In this document: one piece after another, positions 6,698-11,261 of the stretch
Position numbering within the stretch: the stretch's first letter is position 1
Layout: every line of letters begins with the position of its first letter
Source of the DNA: Acidobacteriota bacterium
GTDB taxonomy: Bacteria; Acidobacteriota; UBA6911; RPQK01; JADFOI01
Direction of reading: 5' to 3'
NCBI GenBank assembly: GCA_027295745.1
Contig: JAPUKI010000391.1
Location: 1 to 11,261 of the forward strand
DNA: 11,261 bases
Position numbers and translations under genes: made by a program
Notes under the pieces: model-generated
What the model was told of the DNA's origin: nothing
The model's input: the letters and a program-made list of their open reading frames with translations, nothing else
Database searches by the model: none

Positions 6698-8251
6698 GTG
6701 TGGGAAGTGCGGGCTAAACCGCCCGTGTTGGTACTGGCGGTGCTCGACGGGTGGGGTTTGAGCGACCTTAAAGTGGGAAATGCGATGGCTCAAGCGCAGT
6801 TGCCCACCTTTGAAGAGCTTTATTCTCGTTATCCCTGGGTGTCCCTGGAGGCCAGTGGAACAAGAGTCGGCTTACCCGCAGGCCAGATGGGGAACAGTGA
6901 AGTGGGTCACCTGAACATCGGTGCCGGCCGGAAAGTGTATCAGGATATCACTCGCATTGATGATTCCATCGAATCGGGAGAATTTTTCACAGACCAGGAG
7001 ATTCGACGACTCTTGGAGGTGGCTCGAGGCAACGCGCTCCACTTGATTGGGTTGGTTTCAGATGGGGGAGTACACAGTCAACTGCGCCATCTTCTGGCGC
7101 TGTTGCGTTTTGCCAAGCAGGAGGGAGTCGAGGAAGTCTATATTCACGCCTTCAGCGACGGACGGGACACTGCTCCCAAGGGAGGTGCGCTCTATCTCAA
7201 GCAATTGCAGGAAGAACTCAAGCGCATTGGAGTGGGGCGGATCGCCTCTGTCAGCGGGCGATACTATTCCATGGATCGCGATAATCGATGGCAGCGTACG
7301 GAGCAAGCATATCGCGCTATCGTCGAAGGGACCACAGAGAAAAGGTTCTTAGACCCGCTGGAAGGAGTTCGTTCCTCCTATGCAGAAAACGTGACCGATG
7401 AGTTTATTGTCCCGTTCACGCTAGTTGATGAAGAGGGCAAGCCACTGGGTCTGCTGGAGGAAGAGCATGCGGTTATCTTTTTTAACTTTCGGGCGGATCG
7501 AGCACGCCAGCTGACAGGGGCCCTGGTCCTGCCGGAATTTGAACATTTCCCGCGATCTCGGAAGCCTGTTCGACACTTTTTAACCATGACCGAGTACGAT
7601 CACACTCTTTCCTGGCCATTTGCTTTTCCTCCAATTCGACTGGAGCGGATTCTGGCCAAGCTCTTTACTGAGCACAACATCTGCAACTTGCGACTGGCAG
7701 AATCGGAGAAATCTGCTCATGTCACCTACTTTTTCAACGGTGGCCAAGAGGAGTGCAACCCAGGAGAGGAGCGTTCTCTGATTCCCTCGCCCAAGGTTGC
7801 GACCTATGATTTAAAACCGGAGATGAGTGCCTTTGAGATCACCGACCGGCTCTTACACGAAATCGATTTGGCCTCCTACCAGGTCGTGATCCTAAACTTT
7901 GCCAATGCCGATATGGTGGGACACACGGGAGTGCTGGAGGCAGCAGTGAAAGCGGTGGAGGTAGTGGACACCTGCACGGGACGGATTTCTCAGAAGCTGC
8001 AAAAGATCGGTGGAGTGATGATGGTGACGGCCGATCATGGAAATGCCGAGCAAATGATTGATCCCAAAACAGGTCAGGTTCACACCGCACATACGACCAA
8101 CCCTGTGCCCTTCATCCTGGTGGATGATCACTTTGGGATGAAGCTGCGCCGGGGTGGCGCTTTGGAGGATATCGCTCCCACCATACTCCAGTACCTGGAA
8201 ATCGAGAAGCCTCCCGAAATGACTGGAAACTCTCTCTTGCTTGTGGACTAA
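6698..8251 (+). CDS. gpmI: 2,3-bisphosphoglycerate-independent phosphoglycerate mutase
   Basis: A 517-residue enzyme of the alkaline-phosphatase superfamily that interconverts 3- and 2-phosphoglycerate using two metal ions (commonly Mn) and a phosphoserine intermediate. Asp17 (VLDGWG) and the nucleophile Ser67 (QMGNSEVGH) are present. SDGGVHS (His126), FSDGRDT (Arg157), SGRYYSMDRD and FFNFRADRARQLT form the substrate-binding part. Asp405 and His409 (ADMVGHTG), Asp446-His447 (TADHGNAEQM) and His465 (HTAHTTNPVPF) complete the metal sites. Length fits the family. The GTG at 6698 is used, but GTG 6707 is as plausible and places the G-rich stretch 6694-6698 at Shine-Dalgarno distance. The stop at 8249-8251 abuts the ATG of the next gene, so it is probably co-translated with the glycosyltransferases. 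Confidence 0.97.
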   Translation: MWEVRAKPPVLVLAVLDGWGLSDLKVGNAMAQAQLPTFEELYSRYPWVSLEASGTRVGLPAGQMGNSEVGHLNIGAGRKVYQDITRIDDSIESGEFFTDQEIRRLLEVARGNALHLIGLVSDGGVHSQLRHLLALLRFAKQEGVEEVYIHAFSDGRDTAPKGGALYLKQLQEELKRIGVGRIASVSGRYYSMDRDNRWQRTEQAYRAIVEGTTEKRFLDPLEGVRSSYAENVTDEFIVPFTLVDEEGKPLGLLEEEHAVIFFNFRADRARQLTGALVLPEFEHFPRSRKPVRHFLTMTEYDHTLSWPFAFPPIRLERILAKLFTEHNICNLRLAESEKSAHVTYFFNGGQEECNPGEERSLIPSPKVATYDLKPEMSAFEITDRLLHEIDLASYQVVILNFANADMVGHTGVLEAAVKAVEVVDTCTGRISQKLQKIGGVMMVTADHGNAEQMIDPKTGQVHTAHTTNPVPFILVDDHFGMKLRRGGALEDIAPTILQYLEIEKPPEMTGNSLLLVD

Positions 8252-9307
8252 ATGAGTTTCGATCTGAGCATCGTCATTCCCACCTGTAACGGTCTGCATT
8301 TGTTGCGCGAAAATCTGCCTTCCGTCCAGGCTGCTGCCAGAGCCTACAATCGTCAAACTGGAGGCTTGACCGAAATCATCGTGGTTGAAGATGGTGGTCG
8401 AGACGATACAGCACGGGCCATCCCCTTGGAATTTTCCGAGGTGTTTCTGGTCAAACGCCGACGCAACGAGGGCTTTGCCATCACCTGTAATGTGGGGTTG
8501 CAAAGCTCTCGTTTCCCCGTGGTAGCCTTGCTCAACAATGATGTCCGGGTGGAGAAAGATTATTTTGTTTACCAGGCGCTACATTTCCAAGATCCAAATG
8601 TGTTCGCTGTGACGGCTAAGGTGTTTGAATGGAATCAACCGATCTTTGCCTCTGGCGGCAGATTTGGTCGATTTCGCAGAGGGTTCTGGAGCGTCTATTT
8701 CAACTACGATGTTTCTCCTCCCTCGGCTACAGAGTGGATCCAGGAGCGAAAACTCTTGTCAGCCTATGCAATTGGGGGATTTTCCACCTACAGTAAAGAA
8801 AAGTTGGAGGCTCTCGGTGGTTTCAATGAGCTACTCTCCCCTTTCCATTGGGAGGATGTGGATCTCTCCTACCGGGGATGGAAAAGGGGCTGGGAAGTTC
8901 ACTATGAACCTCGCAGTATCGCCCATCACCGAACCAGTGCCACCATTAATGCCCACTATAGTAAGCACTTTGTAGAGGCAACATCCTTTCGCAACAGGCT
9001 ACTTTTTCATTGGATCAATCTGCATTCCCCGACCTATTTGTTCCGTCACCTGATCATGTTGCACTTGCTGTTTTTGACCCGGATATGTGTACTTGATTTT
9101 CACTTTTACATCTCTTTGCTCCAAGCTCTGCGGCAACTTCCGCTAGTGAGAACTCTCAGACAGCTGGAAAAGGAGAAAGCTCGAAGAACAGACGCCGAGG
9201 TTTCCCGTTTACTCAACTGTTTTTACCAATCCGCACCCATTCAGGTCTACTACAATCAGCAGGAAGTCATCGGAAAACACCCCGAGTACAAGGAAGTTGA
9301 GGTGTGA
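8252..9307 (+). CDS. GT2-family glycosyltransferase, rhamnosyltransferase-like
   Basis: A 351-residue glycosyltransferase with a GT-A fold. LSIVIPTCNG at the N-terminus and IIVVEDGGRDDT (Asp47) form the nucleotide-sugar site; LLNNDV (95-97 NND) is the metal-binding DXD equivalent. FHWEDVDLSYRGWKRGW (Glu201/Asp202) is the acceptor/catalytic-base motif found in WbbL-like enzymes. A hydrophobic stretch at about 261-282 suggests membrane association, as expected for an enzyme acting on a lipid-linked glycan at the cytoplasmic face of the inner membrane. The ATG directly follows the gpmI stop, and the 3' end overlaps the next gene by four bases (GTGA). Donor and acceptor sugars cannot be predicted with confidence. 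Confidence 0.92.
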   Translation: MSFDLSIVIPTCNGLHLLRENLPSVQAAARAYNRQTGGLTEIIVVEDGGRDDTARAIPLEFSEVFLVKRRRNEGFAITCNVGLQSSRFPVVALLNNDVRVEKDYFVYQALHFQDPNVFAVTAKVFEWNQPIFASGGRFGRFRRGFWSVYFNYDVSPPSATEWIQERKLLSAYAIGGFSTYSKEKLEALGGFNELLSPFHWEDVDLSYRGWKRGWEVHYEPRSIAHHRTSATINAHYSKHFVEATSFRNRLLFHWINLHSPTYLFRHLIMLHLLFLTRICVLDFHFYISLLQALRQLPLVRTLRQLEKEKARRTDAEVSRLLNCFYQSAPIQVYYNQQEVIGKHPEYKEVEV

Positions 9308-10089
9308 AGAGAATCTCTGCGGTGCTCATTACTTACAATGAAGAAGCCAAGATTGGACGTGCTTTGGCCAGCTTACAAGCCGTCAGTGATGAAATCGTGG
9401 TGGTGGACTCGCACAGCACAGATGCTACGGTGGAAGTCTGTCGCCGCTATACGGAACGAGTTCTGCCGAAATCCTGGGAGGGGTACCGGGATCAGAAACA
9501 ATTCGCCACTGACCAGGCCAGCTACGAGTGGGTACTCTCTCTGGATGCAGACGAAGTGCTCAGTCCCCAGCTTGCAGAAGAAATTCTCCATTGGAAGGAC
9601 CAGGAAATTCGCTGCAACGGTTATTATGTTCCTCGAAAGACATTTTTTATGGGGCGCTGGATTGAACACACCACCTGGTATCCGGACTGGCAATTACGCT
9701 TGTTCAAGAAAGCCTGTGGCCGATGGCAGGGAGGACGAGTCCACGAATCCTTTCAGGTAACCGGTCCAACCGCAAAACTGAAGGGCCAGCTCTATCACCA
9801 CACCTATGCATCCTTCTCCGAGTACCTGGAACAACTGGAGTCTTTCTCCTCTCTGGCAGCCAGGGATCACTTTGACAGTGGCAAAAGAGCTCAGTGGGTT
9901 CACTTCATCTTCTATCCACCCGCCATATTTTTGAAAAACTACCTCTTGCGGCGGGGGTTTCTTGACGGGAAATCCGGATTGGCGGTATCCATTCTGGCTG
10001 CAGTGTCAAGTCTTTTCAAATACCTGAAATTGTGGGAAATCCAGCTGGGCAAAGCGAGAGAGATGCCGATTCACTTCAAGGATGAATAG
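9304..10089 (+). CDS. GT2-family glycosyltransferase, LPS core (WaaE/LgtF) type
   Basis: A 261-residue GT-A glycosyltransferase. It begins ISAVLITYNEEAKIGRAL, followed by EIVVVDSHSTDAT (Asp35) and the DXD motif LSLDADE (81-84). TTWYPDWQLRLFKK and GGRVHE (146-148) are typical of the WaaE/LgtF group that adds glucose to the inner LPS core. The C-terminal part (about 200-245) is hydrophobic and basic, which suits membrane attachment. The GTG start overlaps the previous stop (GTGA), and the next gene begins eight bases before this gene's end, so it is part of a coupled operon. The group assignment rests on motif likeness; the exact sugar is inferred only. Confidence 0.9.
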   Translation: MKRISAVLITYNEEAKIGRALASLQAVSDEIVVVDSHSTDATVEVCRRYTERVLPKSWEGYRDQKQFATDQASYEWVLSLDADEVLSPQLAEEILHWKDQEIRCNGYYVPRKTFFMGRWIEHTTWYPDWQLRLFKKACGRWQGGRVHESFQVTGPTAKLKGQLYHHTYASFSEYLEQLESFSSLAARDHFDSGKRAQWVHFIFYPPAIFLKNYLLRRGFLDGKSGLAVSILAAVSSLFKYLKLWEIQLGKAREMPIHFKDE

Positions 10090-11176
10090 TCTCAAAATCC
10101 TTTACGTGGACACCGACAGGGTATGGCGGGGCGGCCAGGAACAGCTCCTTACCCTGATGTTGGGGATCAAACAACGTCAACATCAAGTCTCTCTGGCGGC
10201 GCCGTCGAACTCCCTCTTGAGCAGTAAAGCCCGAGAGTGGGGGATTGAAACCTTTCCCTTTGCACAGCGAAGCGAGGTGAGTCCTTGGGCCCTGTTTCAG
10301 CTGTGGAACATCCTGCGAAGGAGAGATTTTGACATCATTCACCTCAATGGCCCTCGAGCTCTTCTTGCCGGGGGACTGGCTTCAAAGCTCTGCGGAGTTC
10401 CCCTTCGAGTTTGTTCAAGGCGCGTCAACTTTCCTCTCAAGTCGCCGCTGAGCCATCTGAAATACAATTGGATGCAGGAAAGTGTCGTGACTGTCTCCAT
10501 CAGCATCTGCCAAACTTTGATTGATGGGGGTATTCGCCCCGATCTGATCCATGTGATTTACGAAGGGGTTGACCTGGATTGGCTCGACTCTCAACAACCA
10601 GAACCCCTTGCCGATGTTCACCATCGTTTGCTGGTTGGCACGGTGGCACATTTGAGCCCTGAAAAGGGACATCTTACTCTTCTGGAAGCAGCTGCCAGGA
10701 TCGTGTCCAAAGTCTCAGATGTTCGCTTCGTCTTTGTGGGAAGGGGAGAACTGATGTCCAGGTTAGATGAAATGATTCAAGAATTGGGCATTCAGAATCA
10801 TGTCCTTCTGACCGGCTTCCGTTCTGACAGCGAGGCCTTAATGAAGAGGTTTGATATTTTTTGTCTTCCCTCTCTCTCGGAAGGCCTGAGCTCAGCGATT
10901 TTGGTCGCCATGGCCAGCCGACTACCCGTCATAGCGACTCAGGTGGGGGGAATTCCTGAGCTGGTCATCGACGGCGAAACCGGGATTGTCGTTCCTCCAA
11001 ACGATCCAGATCAGTTGGCGGAGGCCTTGTGCAAGCTCCTTGGATCTTGCGAACTCCGCCAAAGGATGGGACAGGCTGGAAGACAACGAATTGAAGAAAG
11101 TTTCACCTTGGAGCGGAAGCTCCAGGAGACGGAGAATCTGTATAGTCATTTGCTGGCAACTGCTGGTATCGGATAA
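10082..11176 (+). CDS. GT4-family glycosyltransferase with altered EX7E motif
   Basis: A 364-residue GT-B glycosyltransferase (glycosyltransferase 4 / group 1). The N-terminal acceptor half holds the Gly-rich motif WRGGQEQLL (15-23) and DIIHLNG. The donor half starts around 183 with VGTVAHLSPEKGHLTLLEA (Lys195, expected to bind the donor phosphate), then FVGRGE and LTGFRSD, and SLSEGLSSAILVAMA followed by PVIATQVGGIPE. In the EX7E motif the first Glu (267) is kept, but the second position is Val275 (codon GTC), where Glu is usual. The ATG at 10082 overlaps the preceding gene by eight bases. It probably adds a sugar to an LPS or exopolysaccharide intermediate on the cytoplasmic side of the membrane. 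Confidence 0.92.
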   Translation: MNSLKILYVDTDRVWRGGQEQLLTLMLGIKQRQHQVSLAAPSNSLLSSKAREWGIETFPFAQRSEVSPWALFQLWNILRRRDFDIIHLNGPRALLAGGLASKLCGVPLRVCSRRVNFPLKSPLSHLKYNWMQESVVTVSISICQTLIDGGIRPDLIHVIYEGVDLDWLDSQQPEPLADVHHRLLVGTVAHLSPEKGHLTLLEAAARIVSKVSDVRFVFVGRGELMSRLDEMIQELGIQNHVLLTGFRSDSEALMKRFDIFCLPSLSEGLSSAILVAMASRLPVIATQVGGIPELVIDGETGIVVPPNDPDQLAEALCKLLGSCELRQRMGQAGRQRIEESFTLERKLQETENLYSHLLATAGIG

Positions 11177-11199
11177 CATAACGCGTTTTTGGAGAGACC

Positions 11200-11261
11200 A
11201 TGAAGGGAATCATTCTGGCAGGAGGATTGGGTACGCGGCTTCGACCTTTGACCAAGGTGAC
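11200..11261 (+). CDS. Sugar-phosphate nucleotidyltransferase, RmlA-like (3' partial)
   Basis: Only the first 20 codons are in the window: an ATG at 11200, preceded by GGAG at 11191-11194, begins MKGIILAGGLGTRLRPLTKV. The signature GGLGTRLRPLT is the nucleotide-binding motif of glucose-1-phosphate thymidylyltransferases and mannose-1-phosphate guanylyltransferases. The KVT ending resembles RmlA-type enzymes more than GalU. It starts 23 bases after the GT4 stop and would supply an activated sugar to the glycosyltransferases upstream. The substrate cannot be decided from this fragment. Confidence 0.85.
   Translation, partial: MKGIILAGGLGTRLRPLTKV

Noticed and set aside
7892..8503. 203-codon minus-strand open frame
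   Set aside because: It lies opposite gpmI and the first GT2, both with strong family motifs; the antisense translation shows no recognisable domain.
10636..10650. TGGCACG resembling a sigma-54 -24 box
   Set aside because: The required GC ten bases after GG is CA here, and the site lies inside the GT4 coding region.
1..11261. CRISPR array, tRNA/rRNA genes, insertion sequence or defence genes
   Set aside because: No spacer-separated repeats, no tRNA-like cloverleaf or rRNA signature noticed, and no transposase, integrase or defence domain in any real coding frame.

Overview
This window is a compact, almost entirely plus-strand stretch of a bacterial chromosome of medium GC content. An ExbB/ExbD proton channel, a periplasmic TPR protein and LPS-type glycosyltransferases point to a Gram-negative (two-membrane) organism. 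The mix of an NtrB/NtrC pair, an ExbB-ExbD-ExbD-TPR operon and 7-nt-phased intergenic repeats would fit an uncultured Acidobacteriota, Aminicenantota, deltaproteobacterial or related lineage. I cannot fix the phylum from sequence alone.

Layout: (1) 2-2480, a PAS-containing NtrB-type histidine kinase (5' end outside the window) followed after 13 bases by an NtrC-type sigma-54 activator. (2) 2481-2625, an intergenic region with a good sigma-70-type promoter. (3) 2626-5141, a tightly coupled operon of ExbB/TolQ, two successive ExbD/TolR proteins and an exported TPR protein, probably an inner-membrane proton-driven motor with a periplasmic partner. (4) 5142-5308, a repeat-rich intergenic region built of heptanucleotide-phased tandem repeats with a GC hairpin. 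(5) 5309-8251, the glycolytic genes eno and gpmI (consecutive lower-glycolysis steps). They are separated by a 93-base gap that carries another copy of the repeat. (6) 8252-11261, three abutting or overlapping glycosyltransferases (GT2, GT2, GT4) and the start of a sugar-nucleotidyltransferase. This is an envelope polysaccharide or LPS assembly block joined directly to gpmI.

The genes are all recognisable families, and I see no clear new defence or mobile system. The points most worth a second look are the heptamer-phased repeats flanking eno on both sides (with the eno start codon lying inside one), the paired ExbD proteins without a visible TonB/TolA, and a GT4 enzyme whose EX7E motif has Val in place of the second Glu.
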